Positions 54,401 through 63,431 are shown, numbered from the stretch's first letter. The stretch: DNA of 64,000 nucleotides from RBG-16-64-13 sp963718375 (GCA_963718375.1 CAVQZD010000004.1:62001-126000), one strand, 5' to 3'. Program-made: numbers and translations. The notes: generated from the sequence alone by a model not told the origin.

Positions 54401-54763
54401 CCGGGCGAGGGCGGACAGCTGCCCGCGAGCAAGGTGTATCCGTGGGTCGCGAAGACCAGGAACTCCACCCCTTATGTGAGCCTGATCTCCCCTCCGCCCC
54501 ATCACGACATCTACTCGATCGAGGACTTGGAGCAGCTCATCTATGACCTGCGCTGCATCAACCCCGAGGCGCGGATCTCGGTGAAACTCGTCTCGGAGGT
54601 CGGGGTGGGGACGGTTGCGGCCGGGGTTGCCAAGGGACGAGCCGACGTCATCCTGATCAGCGGTGGCGACGGTGGCACCGGAGCTGCCCCCTCTCTTCCG
54701 TTCACTACGTCGGCGCACCCTGGGAGTTGGGCCTGGCCGAGACCCAGCAGACGCTGGTTCTGA
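51437..54763 (+). CDS. gltB: Glutamate synthase large subunit, 5' part (interrupted by a frameshift)
   Basis: The first 1085 or so residues of ferredoxin/NADPH-type GltB, which makes glutamate from glutamine and 2-oxoglutarate. A 41-residue propeptide precedes the nucleophile in RDACGVGF (Cys 42) of the class II amidotransferase domain. The central domain and the FMN domain (FGSISQEAHEALAIAMNRLGG, GAKPGEGGQLP) follow. The frame ends in nonsense after ISGGDGGTGAAP because a C run (54687-54691) has five bases where six restore the frame. The remaining coding sequence is in the next entry. A sequencing indel is the simplest explanation. Confidence 0.88.
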   Translation: MRPGDDVQHPDGTRNRTSGQYTGRGLPKAQGLYDPRAERDACGVGFVCHIDGEPSHGIIDRGIDILKNLLHRGAAGAGGEGDGAGLMSQIPDRFFREVCAELEIRLPSPGDYGVGMMFLPDDPERQALCRETVEHTTAAEGLTLLGWRESPTDDTVLGESAGATRPSVWQCFVEDGDLTDEALERKLYVLRRQCERAVRQAVAEAGGSAEQWRFYIPSFSCRTIVYKGLLLPTQVAAFYLDLGDPRFETAVAVVHQRYSTNTFPSWELAQPFRYLAHNGEINTLRGNVNHMRAREPLLRSELFGKDLSKLLPVIDAEASDSACLDSALELLTTAGRSLQHSMAMLIPQAWGAKYPMGPDLRGFFEYHAGLMEPWDGPAAVVFCDGRKVGALLDRNGLRPARYTITKDGFMVFASEAGVLNLPPAQVRERGSLRPGRMILVDLQEHRVLGDVEIKTELARRRPYRRWVEENKVEVHGLFEAMVPAASDPATLLKRQRYFGYTREDLRYVLDPMATAGHEPVGSMGADEPLAVLDDQPQLLYWYFKQLFAQVTNPAIDSIREELVMSLTTFIGSAGNLLAETPQQARLVKLTSPILSNEDLARLRDLDEPGFVDHTLPLAFPAEGDGSDLATALEELCLQAEEAIDVGQTILVLSDKDLPKKTMAIPALLGVSAVNQHLMRARKRAGVDLIVETGEAREVMHMALLLGYGASAVNPYLACEIVTDLALTNALSKEVGATTALELYCNALRTGLLKIMSKLGISTLRSYRGAQAFEALGLSRDVIEKYFEGTASRIEGIGLGEIAREARARYRAAECADGPGPQILPGGGRYTYRRDSERHLWTPEAIACLQQATRTNDYDLFKKYTGLINDQEQQQSTLRGLFRFKQTKSVPLSEVEPESEIVKRFVTGAMSFGSISQEAHEALAIAMNRLGGMSNSGEGGEDPERYVPLPNGDSRSSAIKQVASGRFGVTAEYLVSARDLQIKIAQGAKPGEGGQLPASKVYPWVAKTRNSTPYVSLISPPPHHDIYSIEDLEQLIYDLRCINPEARISVKLVSEVGVGTVAAGVAKGRADVILISGGDGGTGAAPSLPFTTSAHPGSWAWPRPSRRWF

Positions 54764-56046
54764 ACCGCCTACGCAGCCGCGTCCGCCTGCAGGCGGACGG
54801 CCAGATGAAGACGGGTCGTGATGTGGTCATCGCGGCGATGTTGGGCGCCGAAGAGTTCGGATTCGCGACCACGGCGCTCGTCGTCCTAGGTTGCGTGATG
54901 ATGCGCGCCTGCCATAAGAACACCTGCCCCGCGGGCATCGCCACCCAAGAACCCGACCTGCGCAAGCTCTTCACGGGCAGGCCGGAGTACGTAGTCGATT
55001 TCATGCGCATGCTGGCGCGCGAGGCCCGCGAGTACATGGCCCGCCTCGGCATCAGGAAGGTCGACGACCTCGTCGGACGCAGCGACCTCCTGGAGTTCAA
55101 TGACGCCATCACCTTCTGGAAGGCCAAGGGGCTGGACTTCTCCAGCATCTTCTATCGACCGGAGGCTGAGCCCCAGGACGTGCGCAAGACAACAGTCGTC
55201 AAACACGACCTCCACAAGACCCTTGACCGCAAGATCGTGCCCCTGGTCCGTGAGACCCTGGAGACCGCGCGGCCCGTGAACGTCAACCTGCCGATCCGCA
55301 ACGTCCATCGCGCTGTGGGGACGATAGTGTCAGGCAACATCGCCCGCCAGTACGGCAGCAAGGGACTGCCGGACGACACGATGACCCTGCATTTCAATGG
55401 CTCGGCGGGCCAAAGCTTCGGAGCCTTCTGCTCGAAGGGCATGACGCTGATACTGGACGGAGAGGCCAACGACTACTTGGCCAAGGGCCTCTCCGGAGCC
55501 AAGATCATCGTCAAACCACCGGCAGCCTCGGAGTTCGAGAACGGCGACGACATCATCGCCGGCAATGTGGCCCTCTATGGCGCCACTTCGGGCGAGGTCT
55601 ACATCCGTGGCCACGCCGGCGAACGGTTCGCGATCCGCAACAGCGGCGCCTGGGCGGTCGTCGAGGGCATCGGTGACCACGGTTGCGAGTACATGACAGG
55701 CGGCCGCGTGGCCGTGCTGGGTCCCACCGGCCTGAACTTCGCCGCCGGCATGAGCGGAGGCATAGCCTACGTCCTGGACGAGACCGGCCTCTTCGACAAC
55801 CGCTGCAATCTGGGCATGGTCGACCTGGAGCTCATGACCGACGCCCAGGACCAGGCAGAACTGCACACCATGATCGAAGGTCACGCCAGGTACACCGGCA
55901 GCCGCAGAGCGCGCACCATCTTGGGCGACTGGGAGTCATGGCTACCGCATTTCGTGAAGGTCTTCCCCACCGAATACAAACGCGCCCTCGGAGCGCTCAG
56001 CGAAGAAGACGAGGCCGTCGAGCGCAAAGAAGTGGCGAGGGACTAG
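54691..56046 (+). CDS. gltB: Glutamate synthase large subunit, 3' part (continuation after the frameshift)
   Basis: This frame continues GltB without loss of conserved residues: LSSVHYVGAPWELGLAETQQTL directly follows GTGAAP of the preceding entry once one C is added. The 3Fe-4S cysteines appear as C-x5-C-x4-C in CVMMRACHKNTC. The C-terminal beta-helix domain (GSXXG repeats: NGSAGQSFGAFCSKG, GNVALYGATSGEVYIRGHAGERF) is complete. It is not an independent gene; a TTG at 54727 is merely the first possible start. gltD begins 6 bases after its stop. Confidence 0.88.
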   Translation, partial: LSSVHYVGAPWELGLAETQQTLVLNRLRSRVRLQADGQMKTGRDVVIAAMLGAEEFGFATTALVVLGCVMMRACHKNTCPAGIATQEPDLRKLFTGRPEYVVDFMRMLAREAREYMARLGIRKVDDLVGRSDLLEFNDAITFWKAKGLDFSSIFYRPEAEPQDVRKTTVVKHDLHKTLDRKIVPLVRETLETARPVNVNLPIRNVHRAVGTIVSGNIARQYGSKGLPDDTMTLHFNGSAGQSFGAFCSKGMTLILDGEANDYLAKGLSGAKIIVKPPAASEFENGDDIIAGNVALYGATSGEVYIRGHAGERFAIRNSGAWAVVEGIGDHGCEYMTGGRVAVLGPTGLNFAAGMSGGIAYVLDETGLFDNRCNLGMVDLELMTDAQDQAELHTMIEGHARYTGSRRARTILGDWESWLPHFVKVFPTEYKRALGALSEEDEAVERKEVARD

Positions 56047-56052
56047 AGGGTC

Positions 56053-57492
56053 ATGGCTAGAGACAGAGACTTTCTCGACCTGGAGAGACAGGACGTCGCC
56101 TACCGGCCGATCGGCGAGCGTCTCAAGGACTACCGGGCAGTAGACCTGCCGCTGACCGATGACGAGATCAATATCCAAGCAGCCCGCTGTATGAACTGCG
56201 GCACTCCGTTCTGTCACGCCTCCGGCACCGGCTGCCCGCTCGGCAACTTGATCCCCGAGTGGAACGAGCAGGTCTTCAGCCGCCGCTGGAAGGAGGCCTT
56301 GGACCTCCTGCTGTCGACCAACTGCTTCCCGGAGTTCACGGGCCGCATCTGCCCCGCGCCCTGTGAGACCGCGTGTGTCTTGGGGCTGATCCGACCGGCC
56401 GTGAACATCTGCAAGATCGAACTGGCGATAGTCGAAGAAGGCTTCCGGCGCGGGTACATCATCGCCGAGCCGCCGACCTCCCGCCGCAGCGAGCAGGTGG
56501 CGGTCATGGGTTCGGGGCCCGCCGGCCTCGCCGCAGCCTTCGCTCTGAACCGCGCCGGCTTCAAGGTGACCGTCTACGAACGGGACCCGCACCCCGGAGG
56601 GATACTCCGCTACGGCATACCGGACTTCAAGTTGGAGAAATGGGTCATAGAGCGGCGGGTGAAGCTCATGAGAGAAGAAGGCGTCGACTTCGAATGCGGT
56701 GTGAAAGTCGGGGATGACGTGTCGGCCCGCTTCTTGAAGGACCGCTTCGACGCGATCGTGTTGGCGGGCGGGGCAGGCGTGCCTCGTGATCTCGCTCGAC
56801 CGGGCCGCGACCTGGCGGGCATCCACTTCGCCATGGACTTCCTCACCCAGCAGAACCGCCTCGTCGACGGTGAGAAGATCCCCGAGACAGAGCGCGTCAG
56901 CGCCAAAGGCAAGCGAGTGGTGGTGATCGGCGGAGGCGACACGGGCTCAGACTGCGTGGGCACAGCGTGGCGCCAAGGCGCCAAAGAGGTCGTCCAGGTG
57001 GAGATCCTGCCCGAACCGCCGGCGACCCGCTCGGAGACTACCCCCTGGCCGCAGTGGCCTCTCATCCGACGCGACTCCAGCAGTCACAAGGAGGGGGGCT
57101 CCAGGCTGTGGAACGTCGACACGACGGACTTCGCAGGCAAGAACGGCTCAGTGTCCAGCCTGCGCTGCGTGCGAGTGGAATGGGAAATGGACAACAGCAC
57201 CGGTCGCCTGTGCCCTCATCCCGCTGATGACGCGTGCTTCAGCATAGACGCGGACTTGGTGCTCCTCGCCCTGGGTTTTGTGGGGCCAAGCCCCACGACC
57301 CTGGTGGAGGACTTGGGTATCGCCACGGACGACCGAGGTTTCATCTCCCGTGATGATGAGCACATGACGAGCGTGGAAGGCGTCTTCGTGGCCGGTGACA
57401 TGCAGCGTGGGGCCTCTCTCGTCGTGCACGCCATAAGCGATGGCCTTCGCACCGCGGGCAAGTTGAGCGCCTTCTTGAAAGCGGGCAAGTGA
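56053..57492 (+). CDS. gltD: Glutamate synthase small subunit
   Basis: A 479-residue flavoprotein that passes electrons from NADPH to GltB. The N-terminal cluster-binding domain has CMNCGTPFC, GCPLGNLIPEWN and CPAPCETAC. FAD binding (GSGPAGLAAA, about 152-161) and NADPH binding (IGGGDTGSD, about 297-305) Rossmann motifs follow, then VFVAGDMQRGASLVVHAI. It lies 6 bases after gltB and completes the GOGAT pair. Its presence indicates the NADPH-dependent bacterial form. Confidence 0.95.
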   Translation: MARDRDFLDLERQDVAYRPIGERLKDYRAVDLPLTDDEINIQAARCMNCGTPFCHASGTGCPLGNLIPEWNEQVFSRRWKEALDLLLSTNCFPEFTGRICPAPCETACVLGLIRPAVNICKIELAIVEEGFRRGYIIAEPPTSRRSEQVAVMGSGPAGLAAAFALNRAGFKVTVYERDPHPGGILRYGIPDFKLEKWVIERRVKLMREEGVDFECGVKVGDDVSARFLKDRFDAIVLAGGAGVPRDLARPGRDLAGIHFAMDFLTQQNRLVDGEKIPETERVSAKGKRVVVIGGGDTGSDCVGTAWRQGAKEVVQVEILPEPPATRSETTPWPQWPLIRRDSSSHKEGGSRLWNVDTTDFAGKNGSVSSLRCVRVEWEMDNSTGRLCPHPADDACFSIDADLVLLALGFVGPSPTTLVEDLGIATDDRGFISRDDEHMTSVEGVFVAGDMQRGASLVVHAISDGLRTAGKLSAFLKAGK

Positions 57493-57611
57493 CTTAGCCA
57501 TATGTATATCCACTTTTGCCTAAGTCTGGCCACATGGAGGGCCAGCGGCGTGATATCTACTGCTATTGTTGACACTCTCGGACACAACCCGATCCGTGGA
57601 AGGAGCGGCTG

Positions 57612-58943
57612 ATGGCAGATAAACTCACCAAAGAGGACGTTCTAAAGATAGTGAAGGACAAGGAGATCAAGTTCGTCCGGTTCTGGTTCACGGACGTGCT
57701 CGGATTCCTCAAGAGCTTCGCTGTGACTCCGTCGGAGCTGGAAGGCGCCTTCGAAGAGGGTATGGGCTTTGACGGCTCCTCTATCCTGGGATTCGCCCGC
57801 ATCGAAGAGTCCGATATGGTGGCCTGGCCTGATCCCAGCACTTTCAAGGTGCTCCCATGGAGATCCGGCCCTGGCGGTACGGCCCGCATGTTCTGCGACA
57901 TCCGCCAGCCGAACGGCGAGCCGTTCCCCGGTGACCCCCGCTACGTGCTCAAGAAGGTCGTCGCCAAGGCTGAAGCGATGGGCTACACCATGAACATAGG
58001 TCCTGAGTTGGAGTTCTTCTACTTCAAGGACAGCATGGGCACTGAGGTCCTCGATCAGGGCGGCTACTTCGACCTCACCACCCTGGACGCGGCCAGTGAC
58101 CTCAGGCGCGACACCATCAACGCGCTGCACGACTTCGACATCCCGGTCGAGTACTCCCATCACGAGGTCGCCCCCTCGCAGCATGAGATCGACCTGCGTT
58201 ACCGAGACGTGCTCACCATGTCCGATCAGGTGATGACCTACCGCATCACCGTCAAAGAGATCGCGCAGGCCAAAGGTCTGTACGCCACCTTTATGCCCAA
58301 GCCCATCTTTGGAGTGAACGGCTCGGGCATGCATGTCCACCAGTCCCTGTTCAAGGGGAACCGCAACGCGTTCTTCGACGGAGACGACGAGTACAACCTG
58401 AGCAAGGTGGCCAAGTCGTACATCGCGGGTCTGCTTACGCACGTCCGCGAGATCGCCCTGCTCACCAACCAGTGGGTCAACTCCTACAAGCGTCTGGTGC
58501 CCGGCTACGAGGCCCCTGTGTACATCTGCTGGTCGCGGCGCAACCGCTCCGCGATGGTGCGCGTGCCGCTGTACAAGCCTGGCAAGGAGAACGCCACCCG
58601 CATCGAGCTACGCAACCCTGATCCGTCCTGCAACCCGTACCTCGCTTTCGCGGCGATGTTGGCGGCAGGTCTGGACGGCATCGAGAAGAACATGGAGCTC
58701 CCGGCCGAGGCCACCAACAACATCTTCGAGATGACCGAAGCAGAGCGGAACGAGGCGGGCATCGGTTCCCTGCCTGGAGACCTCAACGAAGCCATCAAGG
58801 CCTTCAAGGAGTCCACATTCGCGCGCGAGGCCCTAGGTGATCACCTGTGTGACTACCTGATCCAGAACAAGCAGGAAGAGTGGGACGCATACAAGATGCT
58901 GATCACTCCCTACGAGATCGAGAAGTATCTGCCCATCCTCTAG
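57612..58943 (+). CDS. glnA: Glutamine synthetase, type I-alpha
   Basis: A 443-residue enzyme that fixes ammonium into glutamine. Motifs GFDGSS, GPELEFF, NGSGMHVHQS and ATRIELRNPDPSCNPYLA are complete. At 443 residues, without the 25-residue insert of the beta type, it belongs to the GSI-alpha group. The Tyr adenylylated in beta enzymes (NLYDLP context) is Phe372 here (NNIFEM). Control is therefore probably by feedback or by regulators, not by GlnE. GGAAGGAG lies upstream of ATG 57612, and a strong terminator follows. The 119-base gap after gltD holds no clear promoter. Confidence 0.96.
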   Translation: MADKLTKEDVLKIVKDKEIKFVRFWFTDVLGFLKSFAVTPSELEGAFEEGMGFDGSSILGFARIEESDMVAWPDPSTFKVLPWRSGPGGTARMFCDIRQPNGEPFPGDPRYVLKKVVAKAEAMGYTMNIGPELEFFYFKDSMGTEVLDQGGYFDLTTLDAASDLRRDTINALHDFDIPVEYSHHEVAPSQHEIDLRYRDVLTMSDQVMTYRITVKEIAQAKGLYATFMPKPIFGVNGSGMHVHQSLFKGNRNAFFDGDDEYNLSKVAKSYIAGLLTHVREIALLTNQWVNSYKRLVPGYEAPVYICWSRRNRSAMVRVPLYKPGKENATRIELRNPDPSCNPYLAFAAMLAAGLDGIEKNMELPAEATNNIFEMTEAERNEAGIGSLPGDLNEAIKAFKESTFAREALGDHLCDYLIQNKQEEWDAYKMLITPYEIEKYLPIL

Positions 58944-58960
58944 ACTACGACCGGCTTGTG

Positions 58961-59000
58961 CGCCCGACGCCCCCCAGGCGTCGGGCGCTTTTTCTTTTTG
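58961..59000 (+). terminator. Intrinsic terminator after glnA
   Basis: A perfect 12-bp GC-rich stem (58961-58972 with 58978-58989), a 5-base loop and a T-rich tail of 11 bases (58990-59000). The strongest terminator in the window; it separates glnA from the histidine kinase gene. Confidence 0.92.
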
Positions 59001-59068
59001 GTGCCTATGTGGTATCTACAGAGCGCACCGAGCCACTAGGAGCACAGGCGATATGGTTGGAGCCTTGA

Positions 59069-62000
59069 TTGAGCAAGAGCAAGGACGATCCCGACGTGGG
59101 TCGCAAGCAACCTATCTGTGACAGGAGCCGAGGGCGCGCGGTCGCAGGTCGTGAGACGCCCTACTCCGCTGTAGTGGAGCAGGCGGGTGACGCCTTCTTT
59201 GTGCACGACAGCGAGGGTCGCATCGTGGACATCAACCCGAAGGCATGCGAGCTGCTGGGCTACTCCCGAGCCGAACTCCTGACGATGACCATCCAGGACA
59301 CCTCAGCGGTCTACGACCCTATGCACGCCAAGCGGCTGTGGGATGACGTACGAGCGGGCAGCCAATCGACCTTCGAGACAAGGCTACGGCGCAAGGATGA
59401 TGCTGTCGTGCCGGTGGAGATCACGCTCAGCGCGCTACTCCTGACAGACAGCACTCTAATCCTGGGCATAGTCAGGGACCTCACCCAACGGATCGACCAG
59501 CAGCAGGCCTACGGGGGGCTGATGGACTCCATGAACGACGCAGTGGTCGTCGTCGGGCCGGACAACAAGTTCATGCAGGTCAACTCCCGCGCCGCAGAGG
59601 TACTCGGCTACTCGCGACATGAACTTCTCTCCATGGGGCCGGCCGACATCGATGTCCACCTGGGCACGGCAAATATCGACCAGATACTGGACAGAGTCAG
59701 GTCTGGGCAGCGGTGCACGGAAGAATCCGTGCACCGAGCAAAGGACGGCCGTGAGTTCCCGGTGGAGATAGCCATGAGTCCCGCCCCGTATATGGGCGTG
59801 CAGACTGTGTTGGGCGTGGTCCGTGACGTGACCGTTCGCAAGCTGATCGAAGAGTCACTTTTGAAGGTCACCGAGAGGAACCAGGCCATTCTGCAGACCA
59901 TTCCCGACATCATCGCCGAGGTCGATGAAGACAAGGTTTACAGGTGGGCGAACAATGCCGCCTTGGAGTTCTTCGGGGACGACATGATCGGCAAGGAAGC
60001 GTCCGACTACTTCGTATCGCAGCAGGACACATACGAGGCAGTCGCCCCGTTGTTCTCGGGAGAAGCCGACAGTCGATACGTCGAGAGCTGGCAACGTCGC
60101 CAAGACGGCCAGAGTCGACTGTTGGTCTGGTGGTGCCGCACCCTGAAGGATGCCGAAGGGCATGTCACAGGAGCTCTCTCGACCGCTAGAGACGTCACGG
60201 AACTCCGGCGCGCGGAAGTCCACCGGGACGCCCGCCTGCGGCTGCTGGAGCTCGCCCCGGAGCTCTCCTTGGAGGAGTTCCTGCAGGCAGCCCTGCGGGA
60301 GATGGAGATCCTCACCTCAAGCTCCTTGGGCTTCTGCAACCTGATACTCGACGAGGGTGAGGCGTTCACTGCCGGAGCGTGGGCGTCTCTCGACGACACC
60401 GAGACCTGCGGCGTAGACAGCGGCCGGCTGCATCACTCCATCTCTGAGGCGGGGATCTGGGCAGACAGCGCCAGAGCGCGTCGCACTATCGTGTACAACG
60501 ACTACCAGAGCCAGGCAGGCCGCAAGGGTACTCCCACAGGACATGTCGAGCTCGTGCGCATGTTGAGCGTTCCGATGCTCCGCGCGGACAAGGTCGTCGC
60601 CGTCTTCGTTCTGGGCAACAAGTCGACCGACTACACCGACCAGGATATCGAATCAGCCACGGACTTCGCCGACATCACTTGGGATACAGCCTCGCACAAG
60701 AGGACGGAGATGGCCCTTCAGGAGAGCGACGCCCTCAACCGCAGGCTCTTCGACTTGAGTCCGGACCCGGTCTTTCTCAGCGAACCGGGCGGGCGCTTTC
60801 TCGACTGTAACCACACCGCCGTCGAAACATACGGCTACTCCCGCGCAGAACTCCTGAACATGACCTACAGAGACCTCGCAGCACCGAGCGTGCGCGAGAG
60901 TGCAGGCGCACACGTTCCAGAGACGCTGCGGAGGGGCGGGACACGCTTCGAATGGTTGCACCAGCGTAAGGACGGCACCGAACTCCCCGTGGAGATCAGA
61001 ACCTCCGCCTTCATCGCCCAGGGTCAACAGAGGATCATGGCCACCGTCCGCGACCTCTCCAAGTACAAGGACGCACAAGAAGCAGCGCGTCGAAGCGAGC
61101 GCGAGTTTCGAGCGCTCTTCGAGGCCGCGCCGGTGGGCATAGGCGTGACCGATATGAGCGGCAACATCCTGGCCTTCAATGACGCAGCGCTGAAGCCCGG
61201 AGGCTACAGCCGCGAGGATGTGGAGAAGATCGGCAACGTGACAGCCCTCTACTACGACGCGCGTGACAGAGACCGAGCACTGGCTCTCTTTCTTGCAGAG
61301 GGCTCGCTCAGCCAATACGAAGTACAGTTCAAGCGCAAGGACGGGACGCCCTACGACGCCTCCTTATCGCTGACTCACACCACCTTCTACGGCGAACCCT
61401 GTATCCAGGCCATCTTCGAAGACCGCACCGAGCGGAAGAGCGCTGAACGCGCCCTGCTTCATAGCGAAGAGCGTTTCAAGAGTCTCTCCGCCATGTCGTC
61501 TGAGGGGATAATGATCCATGAGAACGGCGTCGTTCTGGACGCCAATCAGGCCTTTGCCGAACTCGTAGGTTTCTCGGATGCGGAGGAACTCATAGGTAAG
61601 CTCGGTTTCGATGTGCTCCCTGTATCTGAACAAACACGCGCGAGCGTCATGAAGCACGCGCGCGAGAAGTCCGAAGCAGCCTTGGAGATAGAACTCCTGG
61701 GCCCCGAAGGTGCGCCGCGGTGGGCAGAGACGGGCGGCAGCGAGATCACCTACCGCGACCGGCCGGCGCGCCTGGTCTTCTTGCGCGACATCACCAACGC
61801 CAAGCTCGCCCAGGCCGAGCAGGACCGCCTGCAGGATCAGCTGCGCCAGGCTGCGAAGATGGAGTCGATCGGCAGACTGGCAGGTGGCGTGGCCCATGAC
61901 TACAACAACATGCTGGCAGTCATACTCGGCCATGTCGATTTGGCCCTCGAACAGGTGTCGAGCGACGAGTCCCTACGTGCCGACCTTGAAGAGATCCGCA

Positions 62001-62986
62001 AAGCTGCCAGCCATTCGGCCGCCATCACTCAGCAGCTTCTTGCTTTCGCCAGACGGCAAGTAGCTACGCCCCAAGTGATCGACCCCAACGAGACCATCTC
62101 CGGCATGTTGGTCATGCTGCGCAGGCTCATCGGCGAGCAGGTCAAGTTGGCTTGGCTGCCGGGCGAAGACCTCGGCAGGATACAGATCGATCCCGCCCAA
62201 CTGGACCAAGTCCTCGTGAATCTCTGTCTCAACGCGCGAGACGCCGTATCAGGGTCGGGCAACGTGAACATAGTCTCTTCGCAGGTCTCCCTAGCAGACG
62301 AGGATTGCGAGCAGTACGAAGGGTGTGCACCAGGAGACTATCTGGTCCTGTCGGTGACCGATGACGGAGAGGGGATCAGTCCTGCAGCCCTAGAACACAT
62401 GTTCGAGCCCTTCTTCACTACCAAGCAGACCGGCGAAGGCACAGGCCTAGGCCTCTCCACCGTCTACGGCATCGTCCGCCAGAACGACGGCTTCATCACG
62501 GTGAGCAGCGAACCCGGCTCCGGCACCGAGGTGCGCATCTACCTGCCGAAGGTCGACGCTCCCCCCACCGCACTGCCGTCGCCGTCGCCGTCGGATCAGC
62601 GACGCACAGCGGGTGGAGACGAGACCCTATTGTTGGTCGAGGACGAGCCTTCTGTGCTCAGGCTCGCCGCGAGAATACTGGAGGCGTTCGACTACCGGGT
62701 GCTGACCGCTCACACCCCGGGCGAGGCGCTGCGGATAGCGGAGCAGCATCCGGAAGAGATCGCTCTCGCCATCACCGACATAGTGATGCCCGAGATGAAG
62801 GGCTGGGAGCTCTCTGAACGCCTGCGCAAGTTTCGCCCCAACCTGCGCACCCTGTACGTATCCGGCTACACCGACGACGTGCCCGTCGACGACGGGCGAG
62901 GGCCCGACGAGATCGACTTCCTACCCAAGCCGTTCACCCCGCAGCAACTCGCAGAGGCTGTGAGAACGGCACTGGATCGCGAGTAG
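59069..62986 (+). CDS. Multi-PAS/GAF hybrid histidine kinase with C-terminal receiver
   Basis: A 1305-residue soluble sensor with no membrane segment. Order: PAS domains at about 30-143, 145-260 and 270-383; a GAF domain (about 395-545); PAS domains at about 555-672, 680-795 and 800-915. Then comes HisKA with phospho-acceptor His943 (GGVAHDYNNMLA), HATPase with NLCLNARDAV, DDGEGI and GTGLGLSTVYGIV, and a receiver domain with Asp1237 (ITDIVMPEM). A TTG start at 59069 has GGAG 6 bases upstream. No response regulator gene is adjacent, so output may go through a distant partner. Its place between glnA and glnB-amt suggests nitrogen or redox sensing, without proof. Confidence 0.92.
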   Translation: MSKSKDDPDVGRKQPICDRSRGRAVAGRETPYSAVVEQAGDAFFVHDSEGRIVDINPKACELLGYSRAELLTMTIQDTSAVYDPMHAKRLWDDVRAGSQSTFETRLRRKDDAVVPVEITLSALLLTDSTLILGIVRDLTQRIDQQQAYGGLMDSMNDAVVVVGPDNKFMQVNSRAAEVLGYSRHELLSMGPADIDVHLGTANIDQILDRVRSGQRCTEESVHRAKDGREFPVEIAMSPAPYMGVQTVLGVVRDVTVRKLIEESLLKVTERNQAILQTIPDIIAEVDEDKVYRWANNAALEFFGDDMIGKEASDYFVSQQDTYEAVAPLFSGEADSRYVESWQRRQDGQSRLLVWWCRTLKDAEGHVTGALSTARDVTELRRAEVHRDARLRLLELAPELSLEEFLQAALREMEILTSSSLGFCNLILDEGEAFTAGAWASLDDTETCGVDSGRLHHSISEAGIWADSARARRTIVYNDYQSQAGRKGTPTGHVELVRMLSVPMLRADKVVAVFVLGNKSTDYTDQDIESATDFADITWDTASHKRTEMALQESDALNRRLFDLSPDPVFLSEPGGRFLDCNHTAVETYGYSRAELLNMTYRDLAAPSVRESAGAHVPETLRRGGTRFEWLHQRKDGTELPVEIRTSAFIAQGQQRIMATVRDLSKYKDAQEAARRSEREFRALFEAAPVGIGVTDMSGNILAFNDAALKPGGYSREDVEKIGNVTALYYDARDRDRALALFLAEGSLSQYEVQFKRKDGTPYDASLSLTHTTFYGEPCIQAIFEDRTERKSAERALLHSEERFKSLSAMSSEGIMIHENGVVLDANQAFAELVGFSDAEELIGKLGFDVLPVSEQTRASVMKHAREKSEAALEIELLGPEGAPRWAETGGSEITYRDRPARLVFLRDITNAKLAQAEQDRLQDQLRQAAKMESIGRLAGGVAHDYNNMLAVILGHVDLALEQVSSDESLRADLEEIRKAASHSAAITQQLLAFARRQVATPQVIDPNETISGMLVMLRRLIGEQVKLAWLPGEDLGRIQIDPAQLDQVLVNLCLNARDAVSGSGNVNIVSSQVSLADEDCEQYEGCAPGDYLVLSVTDDGEGISPAALEHMFEPFFTTKQTGEGTGLGLSTVYGIVRQNDGFITVSSEPGSGTEVRIYLPKVDAPPTALPSPSPSDQRRTAGGDETLLLVEDEPSVLRLAARILEAFDYRVLTAHTPGEALRIAEQHPEEIALAITDIVMPEMKGWELSERLRKFRPNLRTLYVSGYTDDVPVDDGRGPDEIDFLPKPFTPQQLAEAVRTALDRE

Positions 62987-62998
62987 TCCCGCCTACAT

Positions 62999-63041
62999 GC
63001 CACGGGGGCCCGGCAGGTGCCGAGCCCCCGTGGCTTCCTTC
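62999..63041 (+). terminator. Intrinsic terminator after the kinase gene
   Basis: An 11-bp stem (62999-63009 with 63024-63034) with a small inner hairpin (CGGC/GCCG) in the loop, followed by TTCCTTC. It lies between the convergent kinase and glnB genes and probably serves both; the T-rich tail favours the kinase side. Confidence 0.8.
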
Positions 63042-63070
63042 TTTCTCCGTGCGTGCAGCTCAAACCTGTC

Positions 63071-63412
63071 TCAGCCTATAGCGACATGCCCGGTCTCGCC
63101 GGTGCGGATCCGCACGCACTCCTCCAGATCGAAGATGAAGATCTTGCCGTCGCCGATGTTGTCCGTGCGCGCGCCACCGGTTATCGCTTCGACCGTCGGC
63201 TTCAGGTACTCGTCGTTGATGGCTATCTCTATCTTGGTCTTGCGTAGCAGGCCGCCACGGTCCACATGGCTCCTGTAGACTTCCGCGACGCCCTTCTGCC
63301 GTCCGCGGCCCATGACATCAGACACCGTGATGAGGTTGATCTCTTTGTCCTCCAGCTCGGCCATGACCTCATCGAGGCGGTCGGGCTGGATGATGGCTAT
63401 GACATATTTCAC
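63071..63412 (-). CDS. glnB: PII nitrogen regulatory protein
   Basis: A 113-residue trimeric signal protein that binds ATP/ADP and 2-oxoglutarate. GRGRQKG starts the T-loop, and GDGKIFIFDLEE and RIRTGE are the nucleotide-binding signatures. In the T-loop Tyr46 is kept, but position 51, the uridylylated Tyr of E. coli PII and the adenylylated Tyr of many actinobacterial GlnK proteins, is Asp (YRSHVDRGG). It lies 19 bases after amt, so its obvious partner is that channel, which PII can plug when nitrogen is ample. Confidence 0.94.
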   Translation of the reverse strand: MKYVIAIIQPDRLDEVMAELEDKEINLITVSDVMGRGRQKGVAEVYRSHVDRGGLLRKTKIEIAINDEYLKPTVEAITGGARTDNIGDGKIFIFDLEECVRIRTGETGHVAIG

Positions 63413-63431
63413 TACCGGTCTCCTTTCCGAC

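Noticed and set aside
54687..54763. Programmed frameshift in gltB
   Set aside because: No stimulatory hairpin or ribosome site is evident, and a missing base in a C run is a simpler explanation.
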